NCBI GenBank assembly: GCA_033549365.1
Contig: JAWSUF010000003.1
Location: 124,001 to 188,000 of the forward strand
Direction: 5' to 3'
DNA: 64,000 nucleotides
DNA from: Acidobacteriota bacterium
GTDB lineage: Bacteria > Acidobacteriota > Aminicenantia > Aminicenantales > Saccharicenantaceae
Shown: positions 16,782 to 25,224 of the stretch, piece after piece
How the letters are laid out: each line of letters starts with the position of its first letter
How positions within the stretch are numbered: the stretch's first letter is position 1
Translations under genes and position numbers: made by a program
Notes under the pieces: model-generated
The model's input: the letters and a program-made list of their open reading frames with translations, nothing else
Database searches by the model: none
Told to the model about the DNA's origin: nothing

Positions 16782-19700
16782 AACTCCCGGAATTCGCCGT
16801 TTCCAAAAAAGTCACGGCCACGATGATGGCCATGATTCTGGTCGTCATCGGGATGATCTCCTTTTCCCGGCTTGGCCTGGATTTCTTTCCCGACCTCGAG
16901 TTTCCGACGGTTTCGGTTGTGACGACCTATCAGGGCGCCTCGTCGGAGGATATCGAGAATACCCTGACCAAGCCCCTCGAGCAGGTGGTGAGTTCGGTCA
17001 ACCGCGTCAAGAAAGTCAGTTCGATGACGTCCGAAGGGGTGTCCGCCATCATGGTGGAATTCGAATGGGGAACGAACCTTGATTTCGCAGCCCAGGACAT
17101 CCGGGACCAGATCGGGCTTTACAAGCAGTTCCTTCCGGAAGCGGCAGCCGATCCCCTGGTCTTCAAATTCAACCTCGGGCAAATGCCCATCATCTTCTAC
17201 GGCATCACTGCGGACATGCCGATCAGAGAATTGAAGAAACTCATCGAGGACGAGATCGTTCCCCGGTTGGAACGGCTGGACGGAGTTGCGGCCGCCCAGG
17301 TTTGGGCCACCGATGAACGCGAGATCCTGGTGGCTGTCGATAAATCCGCCCTTGAGGTCATGGGATTGTCTCTTGACCGGGTCCTGGGGGCGCTGGCTGC
17401 GGAAAACATCAATCTGCCGGCCGGAAGCCTTGTCGAGAGACACTCCGACATCCTCGTCCGGACTCTCGGTGAATTCAAGACGCTGGACGACATTCGCCGG
17501 ACGGCCGTCGGAGCGACGCCCCAGGGGATTCCCATCACCGTCGGCGACATTGCGGACGTCCGGGACACGCTGAAGGAAACCCGATCGGAAGGCCGGATCC
17601 AGCGCCAAAAAGGCGTGTATCTCATCATCAATAAGCGGTCCGGGGCCAACACGGCCATTGCCGGCCGATCCGTGAAAAAAGAACTGGACAAGATCCGGAC
17701 CACTCTCCCGGCCGATGTCGAGTTCCATGTCGCCATGGACCAGTCGGAAATGATCCAAAGCGTAACCCGGGGAACGACGCAGAACGCACTGCTCGGAGGA
17801 ATCTTCGCCATCGGCCTGATCTTTCTTTTTCTCCGCAACTGGCGGCCGACACTGATCGTCGCTCTGGCCATCCCGCTGTCCGTCATCACCACATTCATCG
17901 CCTTTTATCTTGCCGGATACACGTTGAACCTTCTGACGCTGGGCGGTCTGGCCCTCGGCGTGGGAATGCTGGTCGACAACGCCATCGTCGTGATCGAAAA
18001 TATTTTCCGACATATCGAGGAAGGCAAGGAAGCCGATGCCGCGGCGAGCGGCGGAGCCTCCGAGGTCGGCATGGCCATCACGGCCTCCACCCTGACGACG
18101 ATCGCCGTGTTCTTCCCGATGGTCTTCGCCTCGGGCATCACGGGAAAAATGACCCAGGGCTTGGCTCTGGCCGTTGCCTTCTCTCTGATTTCATCTCTTT
18201 TTGTCGCCTTGACCCTCGTCCCCCTGTTTTCCTCGATCCTCTTCGGCTCGCGACACGGAACGAAAATCATGGGGAGAGGCCGGGAAACCGGGCGGTTTGT
18301 CCGTTTCCGCGATGCCTACCGACGCCTTCTCGAGACGGTTCTGCGCCGGCGCCGCCTGGTCCTGTGGGGAACCCTGGCGGTTTTTATCCTGTCTCTGGCC
18401 CTCATCCCGTTTATGGGAACGGAGTTCATGCCCGAATCGGACAGAGACATGATCCTGATGAAGGTGAAAATGCCGGTTGGGACGTCTCTTGAAGAGACCG
18501 ACCGCGTCGTGGCCGTGATCGAGGACCGCCTGGCTCGCGAACCCCACGTGAAGATCGTCGCCGCCCAGGTCGGGTCTCAGGCCGAGCAGGACGCCTCGGA
18601 TGCGGCCTCGCCCATGGCCAACTCGGGCACGCATGAGGCCATCCTCTGGGTGGGTCTCGATTCTCAGGATGAGCGCGATGTCACGGACAAGGAGATCCTG
18701 GAAAGGATTCGGGCCGACCTGCCGAAACTGCGGGACGTCAAATACGAGTCCATCGATATCAGCCAGTCCTTCTCGGGGACCACATCTCCCGTCGAGATCA
18801 AGATCTTCGGCCGAGACCTCGACATGCTGAAGGAAGTCGCCGACGGCGTTACGGCCAGCATTCGGGATGTCGAGGGTTTGCGCGACCTGACCCACACCCT
18901 GGCCGAGGGCAAGCCGGAATACCATATCCGCGTCGACCGCGAGAAGGCCTACCGGATGGGCCTGTCCGTTTTCCAGATTTCCGGCGCCGTGCAGACGGCG
19001 ACCCAGGGCCGTGTGGCCACGCGCTATCGAGATGGAAGCGAGGAAGTCGATGTCCGCGTCCGCCTCCAGGAAAGGTTCCGGAACTCGATGGACGAGTTGA
19101 GAACGCTGCCTCTGCTCAATCCGGCCGGCCGGATGGTTCTTCTGGACCAGGTGGCGGAGATCGAATCCGGCGCAGGTCCGATTCAGATCACGCGGGATAA
19201 CCAGGCCCGCCGCGTTTCCGTCACGGCCAACATCGTCGGCCGGGACCTGGGAAGCGTCGTCGGGGAGATCAAAAAAAGGCTCGGTCCCATGGAACGCCGG
19301 CTTCCGCCCGGGTATTTCATCGAGTATGCCGGCGCTTACGAGCAGATGCAGGAAGCCTTTGTCATCATGATCGGCGCCTTTGCCCTGGCCGCGCTTCTCG
19401 TGTACATGGTCATGGCCTCCCAGTTCGAATCCCTTCGCCATCCGTTCATCATCATGTTCACCATTCCCCTCAGTTTGGTCGGCGTCGTTCTGGGATTGTT
19501 TCTGGCCGGCCGGGCCATCAGCCTGCCCGTTCTGATCGGTTTCATCGTCCTGTCGGGCATTGCCGTCAACAACGGCATTGTCATGATCGACTACATCAAT
19601 CAGCTCATTCGGCGGGGTGTGGAGGCCCGCGAGGCGATTCTGCAGGGCGCGGCGACGCGTCTGCGTCCGGTCCTGCTCACGGCTCTGACAACCATCCTGG

Positions 19701-19855
19701 GGATGTTGCCCATGGCCCTGTCCACGTCGGCGGGATCGGAGTTTCGGGCCCCGATGGCCGTCACCGTCGTGGGGGGGTTGATGGCCACGACGTTCCTGAC
19801 CTTGTTTATCATCCCCGGCGTCTACAGCCTCGTCAACCGCGTCAAGTTCAAGTGA
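16778..19855 (+). CDS. RND family efflux permease (HAE1 type)
   Basis: Proton-driven inner-membrane exporter of 1025 residues with the expected 12 membrane helices and two large periplasmic loops. Diagnostic blocks are VTTYQGASSEDIENTLTKPL in the first porter domain, GVGMLVDNAIVVIENIF in helix 4 (the proton-relay Asp), and IMFTIPLSLVGVVLGLFLAG with GIAVNNGIVMIDYINQLIRR in helices 10-11. The HAE1 group exports hydrophobic and amphiphilic compounds; the substrate here is unknown. Confidence 0.95.
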   Translation: MKLPEFAVSKKVTATMMAMILVVIGMISFSRLGLDFFPDLEFPTVSVVTTYQGASSEDIENTLTKPLEQVVSSVNRVKKVSSMTSEGVSAIMVEFEWGTNLDFAAQDIRDQIGLYKQFLPEAAADPLVFKFNLGQMPIIFYGITADMPIRELKKLIEDEIVPRLERLDGVAAAQVWATDEREILVAVDKSALEVMGLSLDRVLGALAAENINLPAGSLVERHSDILVRTLGEFKTLDDIRRTAVGATPQGIPITVGDIADVRDTLKETRSEGRIQRQKGVYLIINKRSGANTAIAGRSVKKELDKIRTTLPADVEFHVAMDQSEMIQSVTRGTTQNALLGGIFAIGLIFLFLRNWRPTLIVALAIPLSVITTFIAFYLAGYTLNLLTLGGLALGVGMLVDNAIVVIENIFRHIEEGKEADAAASGGASEVGMAITASTLTTIAVFFPMVFASGITGKMTQGLALAVAFSLISSLFVALTLVPLFSSILFGSRHGTKIMGRGRETGRFVRFRDAYRRLLETVLRRRRLVLWGTLAVFILSLALIPFMGTEFMPESDRDMILMKVKMPVGTSLEETDRVVAVIEDRLAREPHVKIVAAQVGSQAEQDASDAASPMANSGTHEAILWVGLDSQDERDVTDKEILERIRADLPKLRDVKYESIDISQSFSGTTSPVEIKIFGRDLDMLKEVADGVTASIRDVEGLRDLTHTLAEGKPEYHIRVDREKAYRMGLSVFQISGAVQTATQGRVATRYRDGSEEVDVRVRLQERFRNSMDELRTLPLLNPAGRMVLLDQVAEIESGAGPIQITRDNQARRVSVTANIVGRDLGSVVGEIKKRLGPMERRLPPGYFIEYAGAYEQMQEAFVIMIGAFALAALLVYMVMASQFESLRHPFIIMFTIPLSLVGVVLGLFLAGRAISLPVLIGFIVLSGIAVNNGIVMIDYINQLIRRGVEAREAILQGAATRLRPVLLTALTTILGMLPMALSTSAGSEFRAPMAVTVVGGLMATTFLTLFIIPGVYSLVNRVKFK

Positions 19856-19899
19856 ATCGGCATGCCGCCGCGGCGGCGCCGGGAAGGACGCGACTCCGT

Positions 19900-21441
19900 T
19901 CAGACGGGCGGAATCAACAGCTGGCGCGTTTTTTCTGCGAGATCCACGGACTTGACGGGCATCTGGACGAGAAGATCGTAATTGAGGAGATTGAGACGGC
20001 GGTCGTCGACTTTTTCGAATTCCTTGCGGATCAGAACGACCTTGGTTTCTTTGAGGTCGGAGCTTCGCTTGATGACGTCGCAGAGATCGTAGCCGTTGAT
20101 GTTCGGCAGATCGATTTCGAGGATGACGGCATCCGCCTTCGTCCTCAGGGCGGCTTCCAGCACGTCCCGTCCGTCGGCGACGATCTCGCTCTCGAAGTCC
20201 TCCCGATTGAAGGCCATTTTTACGATTCTCTGGGTGAGCGCGTTTTGAATGCCGATGACCACCCGGTGTTGCGTGGGCAGCACCTCCAAACCCGCCTCTT
20301 CGGGCGGAGGAGCGGGTTCCGGCTCGACCTCGGCCGGCACCGGAGCTGCGCTTTCGGCTTCAGGCGGAGAGGTTTCGTCGAAACCTGCCGTCAAGAACTG
20401 CGACGTCTCCGTCTTGTCCCAAGGCTCGCCGGCTTCTTCCAGCAAATGGCGTTTCAATTCCTGCCGGAAATGATCCAGGGAGGCATGGCGTTCGCTGGGA
20501 TCGTAACGCAGGGCCTTCAGAATGCCGTTCTTGAAAATCTCCGGGGCTTCGAAATCCGTGCTGAAGACAGGGATGACCTGCCCATTAAGGATCTTGGCAA
20601 CAAGAGAAAGGCCGCTGTCCCTGGGAAAAACCGGATCGCCGCCGGCCATCTCGTAAAGAACGGCCCCCAGAGCATAAATATCGGCCCGAAAGTCGATCTC
20701 TTCACCACGGGCCTGCTGGGGCGAGAGATAGGCGATTTTTTTCCTCAGCAGTCCGGGTATCTTGCCATATAACGTCTTGGCGGTCCTGAATAAGCTGAAA
20801 TCCGTGAGCTTGACCTTGCCGGAGAAGGAAATTAAAAGATTGGAGGGAACGATGTTGCCGTGAACCTCCCCGGCCGCAGTCAGGGCGTCGCAGACCCGGA
20901 TGCCGATATAGGCCAGAAAAGGAAACGGGAGGCGGCGGTTCAAAGCCCGGAGCCGGGCCGAGAGAGATTCGAGATCCATCCCGTCGACGTATTCCTTGAC
21001 GAGGTAAACGTAGTCGTTGATTTTGCCGTAATCCGTTACGGCGACGATATTGTCATGGTGAAGCCGGGAAACCCGTTTCACGTCTTCCAGGAAAACCCGG
21101 GCCAAGTCCTCATTTGGGGATTCGATCCGGATCCTTTTCAGAATGCGGCGTTTTCCGTCCCTGTCATCCATGCGGCTGGTTTTGAATGTCTCGGCCATAT
21201 TGCCGAAACCGAGTTTCTCCAGGAGAAAATAGCGGCCGAACCTGGACAGGAATTCCTCCTCACCGGCCGATTCTTCCGGGGAGGGGGCTCCGGAGGGGAC
21301 GGCACTTTTTTCCGGCGGAAACCCGGACAGCAGGGAGGTGAGTTCGTCATCAACGGATGTCTCGGACGGCCGGAGAACCCTTCGGGACTCTTTGCGGATT
21401 TCTTCGATGATTTCGGTCAGACGCCGGTCGAATTCTTTCAT
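19900..21441 (-). CDS. Pseudokinase fused to a pseudo-receiver domain
   Basis: Soluble protein of 513 residues in two folded parts. Residues about 70-332 have the Ser/Thr kinase fold: glycine loop LGFGNMAETF, Lys102 in RRILKRI, YLVKEYVDGMDLESL hinge, and DIYALGAVLYEM helix F. The catalytic loop, however, reads VHGNIVPSNLLI (the catalytic Asp is Asn196, the Lys is Val), DFG is DFS, and the APE region is SPQ. A Pro/Glu-rich linker (350-388) leads to a CheY-like receiver (392-508), whose phospho-acceptor position holds Glu442 (VILEIDLPNINGYDL) and which lacks the conserved Lys. Both halves look catalytically dead, so a scaffold or regulated platform is likely. It is the last gene of the GTPase/roadblock operon, 5 bases after its neighbour. 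Confidence 0.85.
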   Translation of the reverse strand: MKEFDRRLTEIIEEIRKESRRVLRPSETSVDDELTSLLSGFPPEKSAVPSGAPSPEESAGEEEFLSRFGRYFLLEKLGFGNMAETFKTSRMDDRDGKRRILKRIRIESPNEDLARVFLEDVKRVSRLHHDNIVAVTDYGKINDYVYLVKEYVDGMDLESLSARLRALNRRLPFPFLAYIGIRVCDALTAAGEVHGNIVPSNLLISFSGKVKLTDFSLFRTAKTLYGKIPGLLRKKIAYLSPQQARGEEIDFRADIYALGAVLYEMAGGDPVFPRDSGLSLVAKILNGQVIPVFSTDFEAPEIFKNGILKALRYDPSERHASLDHFRQELKRHLLEEAGEPWDKTETSQFLTAGFDETSPPEAESAAPVPAEVEPEPAPPPEEAGLEVLPTQHRVVIGIQNALTQRIVKMAFNREDFESEIVADGRDVLEAALRTKADAVILEIDLPNINGYDLCDVIKRSSDLKETKVVLIRKEFEKVDDRRLNLLNYDLLVQMPVKSVDLAEKTRQLLIPPV

Positions 21442-21446
21442 GACGG

Positions 21447-22043
21447 TTATTCTTGGGAAATGTCGATCTTGGCTTTCGATCGCAGTTTGTCCATTTCCCT
21501 CTGGACGGCCTCTTCCGTGGCCCGCTGTATTCTCCTTTCCACCATCTGTTCCAGAATATCCCGGAACAGCTTGCGACTGACCTGTTCGCTCAAAGCCTCC
21601 AGGGATTCCGGCGGCAGCGGACCTTCAAGAACGGCCGGGGTTTCGACCGCCGCCGCGGGCCGATCCGGCTGTTCCGGTGTCTCGGCCGGGGGCGGGCCTT
21701 CTTCCATGGGGACGAGTTCAGAAAGCGCGGGAGGCGGGGCCGAGGTTCCCGGAGAAAGAATGATCAGGCAAAAATCCGTGGCGTTGACGGAGAAAAAACT
21801 CATGGTGATCCGCAGCTTCCGGCCTATGGTCCGCAGCGAGAGTTCCTTGATTTTCTCGATGCCCAGCGTGTCCTGAAGGTTGCGGAGGACTTCCTGCAGG
21901 GGAAATGCGAAAGCCGAAAGAATCTCCGGATCGAACATCTCGCCGCGGGCGTCGACGGGCAGACCTTCGCTATCCACGACCACGGCCTGATAGAGTTTGC
22001 CGTCATGAATCATGTCTTCGACGGTCTTGGATATAAATGTCAT
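21447..22043 (-). CDS. Roadblock-like protein with proline-rich linker and C-terminal helix
   Basis: A 198-residue protein. The first 95 residues have the alternating beta/alpha pattern of a roadblock/LC7 domain (GKLYQAVVVDSEGLPVDARG, FAFPLQEVLRNLQDTLG, LRITMSFFSVNATDFCLIIL). A Pro/Glu-rich linker (about 98-145) and a charged C-terminal helix (VSRKLFRDILEQMVERRIQR and onward) follow, probably for coiled-coil or docking contacts. The start overlaps the GTPase stop by 4 bases. The roadblock assignment rests on pattern and neighbours, not an exact family match. Confidence 0.65.
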   Translation of the reverse strand: MTFISKTVEDMIHDGKLYQAVVVDSEGLPVDARGEMFDPEILSAFAFPLQEVLRNLQDTLGIEKIKELSLRTIGRKLRITMSFFSVNATDFCLIILSPGTSAPPPALSELVPMEEGPPPAETPEQPDRPAAAVETPAVLEGPLPPESLEALSEQVSRKLFRDILEQMVERRIQRATEEAVQREMDKLRSKAKIDISQE

Positions 22044-22618
22044 GGCCGGGCCTCCTGTTCCATGCGTTCAAGCATCCTGCGGATCATCGTGATGAAAGCT
22101 TCCCGAAGGTTTGTTCCGAGGAGAGAGCTGACGGAAAAAGACGGGTATTTTTCGAGATTCAACATCCGGGCCAGGTCTTGAGCGGAATGAATATCGTCCA
22201 TGTCGTTCTTGTTGAAGAGGATGATGACGACGGCGTTGTTCAGCCGGGGCAGGTTTTCCAGATACCGGTTAAACTCCTCCACGAATTCCCGGTTGTGCTC
22301 CAATTCCTTTTTCTGGCTGTCGATGACGAAAAAGATTCCGTCCACATCCTCGAAAAGCATTTTTCGGGTGCTGAGATAGTAGTCCTGGCCCGTGGCGGTG
22401 AAGATGCGGACGTGGATGTTGGGACTGAGCTGGATCGGCGTGAAATCGAACAGCAGAGTCTGGCCGAAGGACGTCTCGATGGACTTGATTTTCGGGGTGA
22501 CCTTCATGTCGGTTGGGATGACATGATTGAACAGCCAGCGGAGCGATGTGGTTTTCCCGGCCAGGGCGGTTCCGAAGAAAAGAACCTTGAAGTAGATTTT
22601 TCCGTTGATGATTCTCAC
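22040..22618 (-). CDS. MglA-like small Ras-superfamily GTPase
   Basis: Cytoplasmic molecular switch of 192 residues. It has the P-loop GTALAGKTTS (16-25), switch region DFTPIQL, the G3 region FTATGQDYYLSTRK, and the G4 motif NKND (136-139). The stretch GQ-YY--TRK---DVDG-FFVIDSQ is the pattern of MglA, which sets cell polarity and drives gliding or type IV pilus switching in Myxococcus and relatives. The adjacent gene encodes a roadblock protein, the class that acts as GAP/GEF (MglB). It overlaps both flanking genes by 4 bases. Confidence 0.88.
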   Translation of the reverse strand: MRIINGKIYFKVLFFGTALAGKTTSLRWLFNHVIPTDMKVTPKIKSIETSFGQTLLFDFTPIQLSPNIHVRIFTATGQDYYLSTRKMLFEDVDGIFFVIDSQKKELEHNREFVEEFNRYLENLPRLNNAVVIILFNKNDMDDIHSAQDLARMLNLEKYPSFSVSSLLGTNLREAFITMIRRMLERMEQEARP

Positions 22619-23073
22619 TGGCTCTCTTTCTCAAACCGCGCGAGAATGTCGGCGATGCTGCGGCTGTCGGGCAGGCGGAATTTCATTTCCTTGACCAATT
22701 CCCCGCGCAGATCCATGGTGTCCCGCATGATCTTGGTCAGATTGTCGATGGCCCGCTTGGCCTCGAGACGGATCATCCCGATATAGGCGTTTTTCCCGGC
22801 GATGATGGTCAGAAGTCCGCGGGGCATCCTGTTCTGGCAAAGCTTGAGATCGCCGTATTCCACAATGATGTTGTCCAGGGTTTGTCCGAGTTCCGTTCCC
22901 ACCTGGGAATAGGAGTTGTAACAGGCGGCGAGAAGGGCACCCAGATCTTCGGGCTTCATGTCGAAGCGGCCCGCCATTTCAATCGGAATTCCGTCGATGT
23001 CGATCAGGATGACTCCCACGACCTCGGGAACGCGCGTCATAATGCCTTCAACGATCTCTTTGATGTTGGCCAT
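22615..23073 (-). CDS. Roadblock/LC7-domain protein (MglB-like)
   Basis: Roadblock/LC7 protein of 152 residues, the usual partner and GTPase-activating protein of MglA-type switches. The domain is clear: VPEVVGVILIDIDGIPIEMA, then GALLAACYNSYSQVGTELGQ, LDNIIVEYGDLKLCQNRMP and LTIIAGKNAYIGMIRLEAKR. A helical C-terminal extension follows. It is directly upstream of and overlapping the GTPase gene, so they should be made together. It is the best MglB candidate among the four roadblock-type genes here. Confidence 0.85.
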   Translation of the reverse strand: MANIKEIVEGIMTRVPEVVGVILIDIDGIPIEMAGRFDMKPEDLGALLAACYNSYSQVGTELGQTLDNIIVEYGDLKLCQNRMPRGLLTIIAGKNAYIGMIRLEAKRAIDNLTKIMRDTMDLRGELVKEMKFRLPDSRSIADILARFEKESQ

Positions 23074-23091
23074 GGCACTCCTTCAATGCGG

Positions 23092-24180
23092 CTAGGCGCC
23101 TCCCTTGTCGGAAAGATCGCTTTTCCTTTTGAGAAGATCTTCAAGAGAATCTTCGACCCGGTAACGGACCATCAGGGGATTGGATCCGGATTCCAGGACG
23201 AAACCGAACAGATTGGCAGAGGGGTTGAGAATGATTTTGATATTCCGGGTATTGATCTCCACGAATTTGAGCTGGCCCGAGTCGCCGGCGGCGGCGGCCA
23301 GGGCCTCAAGTTCGTCCAGGATCTTGAAAAAGCTTTTTGTGGGAAAATGGATGTCCCGGTATTTGGCGTAGCCGACAAGGTCTTTGCCCTCGAAGATGCA
23401 GGCCAAATACAGCTCCTTGAAGGTTTCCATATCCTTGAGAAACCCGATGATGTCGGGAGTCGTCCGCCGGATATAGGACGATAGATCCATGCGGCGCTCC
23501 CGCTTCCCGATCTCAATGATTTTTTCCAGGGTCCGATGCCGGATATTCAGCATTTCGGAGATGTAGGATTCGCTCAGCGAACTTCCGGATTCCAATTCGT
23601 TGAGAAGGGCTTTGAAGCCGAGGTGGACCTCGCTCTGCTTCACCTGGACCTTGAATTCCTTGATGCCGGGACTGCAGCTTTTGGTTTCATCGATGATCAT
23701 TTCCTCGATGAGCATGTTTTCGGGGACGGGATCGAGGAGAAAAACCTGGACGCCGTCGAATTTCAGATCGTATTGGATCTTGAGGTTTTCGCCTTTCCAC
23801 AAATCGGGTTTGCAGGATGTGGTGGCCATCCAGCCCTGGGGCATGACGCCGAGCACGTTCCGCAGGGTTTTCGGACCGGCCCGGAAGTAGACGACTTGGA
23901 CGGGGGGCGACCCCAATTCCTCCTCGGCATAGGACTGCATGAAGGCCTCTCTCTGGACATCGTCTTCCCCGGAATCGATAAACTTCGCTCCCTGGATATA
24001 GCGCAATTCCTTGGGGAATTCGCCGCAGAGGACAATGGTTCTGTAGAGCGGGATGAAGGGCTTGAGGCGAAAAAAAACCCGTTGGGAGGCTTCCGGTTCG
24101 GTGGAATAGATGACGATCCGGTTCCGGTGCCAGATTGAAGCCAGGAGCGCCGCTTCCTCGTAGTCCTTGAGGCCGCTCAC
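23092..24180 (-). CDS. Unrecognised 362-residue protein of the GTPase/roadblock operon
   Basis: No known family was recognised. It is soluble, 362 residues, with no signal or membrane segment. The first half has alternating strands and helices (ALLASIWHRNRIVIYSTEPE, IPLYRTIVLCGEFP, VQVVYFRAGPKTLRNVLGVM). A helical middle (residues about 205-265) is followed by a C-terminal beta/alpha module (YLACIFEGKDLVGYAKYRD, GQLKFVEINTRNIKIILNPS) that could be another roadblock/longin-type fold. It overlaps the upstream roadblock-like gene by 4 bases and lies 18 bases before the MglB-like gene. It may be the effector specific to this system. Confidence 0.65.
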   Translation of the reverse strand: MSGLKDYEEAALLASIWHRNRIVIYSTEPEASQRVFFRLKPFIPLYRTIVLCGEFPKELRYIQGAKFIDSGEDDVQREAFMQSYAEEELGSPPVQVVYFRAGPKTLRNVLGVMPQGWMATTSCKPDLWKGENLKIQYDLKFDGVQVFLLDPVPENMLIEEMIIDETKSCSPGIKEFKVQVKQSEVHLGFKALLNELESGSSLSESYISEMLNIRHRTLEKIIEIGKRERRMDLSSYIRRTTPDIIGFLKDMETFKELYLACIFEGKDLVGYAKYRDIHFPTKSFFKILDELEALAAAAGDSGQLKFVEINTRNIKIILNPSANLFGFVLESGSNPLMVRYRVEDSLEDLLKRKSDLSDKGGA

Positions 24181-24581
24181 ATCTTTTCCTTTCCGGCTTG
24201 CGGGGCCTTATTGGTGTTCAGATATCGCTCCAGGGCCTGAGATAGATCCTTGATCAGAATCTTTGCCAACCCCAGGTTCATGGTCTTTTTTCCGATCAGG
24301 ACGATGTAAACACTCTTGTCCTTTTGCCTCTTGATCAGAAGGACGCGTTCCTCCCATTCGACCTGCATCTGTTCCACAACGCTGGAGCTGGACAGAGACG
24401 TGACGGCGTTGGTGGAGCTGAGAAGCCGAGCGGCGTGATCCAGAACCTTGTCGGGCGTGGGACCGGCGAACTTGGCGAAGAGGACGGTTCCGTCCGGAAC
24501 GATCAGAGCGAACCCATCCTGGTCGGCGACAAGCGGGAAACGATCGGCGACCTGAGCCAAAGCGGTCGGAGGAATGCTCAT
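24177..24581 (-). CDS. Small roadblock-like protein
   Basis: A 134-residue soluble protein with the roadblock-type order of elements: a strand pair (DGFALIVPDGTVLFAKFAG), a long helix (DKVLDHAARLLSSTNAV), then strands (WEERVLLIKRQKDKSVYIVL) and a final helix (LAKILIKDLSQALERYL). The identity is inferred from pattern and from the surrounding roadblock genes. It is translationally coupled to the 362-residue gene. About 115 bases separate it from the first roadblock gene upstream; that gap holds nothing recognised apart from GC-rich inverted stretches. Confidence 0.6.
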   Translation of the reverse strand: MSIPPTALAQVADRFPLVADQDGFALIVPDGTVLFAKFAGPTPDKVLDHAARLLSSTNAVTSLSSSSVVEQMQVEWEERVLLIKRQKDKSVYIVLIGKKTMNLGLAKILIKDLSQALERYLNTNKAPQAGKEKM

Positions 24582-24696
24582 CTGTGCTCTATCCCTCTCG
24601 ACCGGTCATCCTGAAAACGACCACGCTTCCTCCCCTGAACGTCGCTCCTTCGACCCGGAGGCTCTCCCGCCTATCCGGCGGCGATCGATATGCGAT

Positions 24697-25068
24697 CTAC
24701 TGGGCCAAAGCTTCCTTGAACTTCAGAACAATATCCGGAAGAATGACGTTCAAAAGAAGACCCATCTGGACATTCCGGCTATCCACCAACATGCCCCACT
24801 GATACTCTTCCATGGGGATGATCATGACCATCTTGTGGTCCGTCAGGTCGATGATATAAAACTTACCGAGAGCGGGAAAGTTGCTTGTTTTCAAGGATTT
24901 GTTAAGGAACGTTGTGACTTGGTTGAAGAGTGCGGTGGCTTTGGGCTGGGGATTGTAACCACAGATGCTCTGGCCGTCGGCAACCATCCAGATATCCGAA
25001 GCGATCAGACCGTCTCCTAGGTCTTCCTTTAATTTGTCAACGGCTGAACGAAGTTTCTTGATATTCAT
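24697..25068 (-). CDS. Roadblock/LC7-type protein, first gene of the operon
   Basis: A 123-residue roadblock-type protein: start helix LRSAVDKLKEDLGDGLIASD, strand/turn IWMVADGQSICGYNPQPKA, helix ATALFNQVTTFLNKSLK, strands FYIIDLTDHKMVMIIPM and YQWGMLVDSRNVQMGLLLNV. The open frame extends upstream, but the ATG at 25068 is preceded by a perfect AGGAGG (25080-25074 region), so the shorter form is correct. It is the first gene of the seven-gene cluster. Confidence 0.75.
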   Translation of the reverse strand: MNIKKLRSAVDKLKEDLGDGLIASDIWMVADGQSICGYNPQPKATALFNQVTTFLNKSLKTSNFPALGKFYIIDLTDHKMVMIIPMEEYQWGMLVDSRNVQMGLLLNVILPDIVLKFKEALAQ

Positions 25069-25193
25069 GATGATCCTCCTAGTGGAATTTTGGCGGCTTT
25101 TCCTGCGGGGCTTCCTTTTTCCGGCCATTCTCCTTTGCCTTGGGGCTCTCGAATCAGGCTTCACTATTAAATGGTCAATACTTGTCCCGGTCA

Positions 25194-25223
25194 ATCACCC
25201 CTGAAGATGATTCCAGGGGTGAT
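25194..25223 (-). terminator. Hairpin just after the VPS10-like gene
   Basis: A perfect 10-bp stem (ATCACCCCTG 25194-25203 with 25214-25223) with a 10-base loop lies two bases past the stop codon of the minus-strand gene. There is no U-run, so it may be a weak or factor-assisted terminator. It also separates that gene from the downstream roadblock operon. Confidence 0.5.
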
Positions 25224-25224
25224 A

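Noticed and set aside
19864-19877. Perfect GC palindrome between the RND permease and the pseudokinase gene as a terminator
   Set aside because: The 14-bp self-complementary GC stretch has no loop and no U-run on either strand, so it is not a convincing intrinsic terminator.
24582-24696. Riboswitch or small RNA in the gap between two roadblock genes
   Set aside because: GC-rich inverted stretches are present, but no known riboswitch core was recognised and the length fits a plain intergenic gap.
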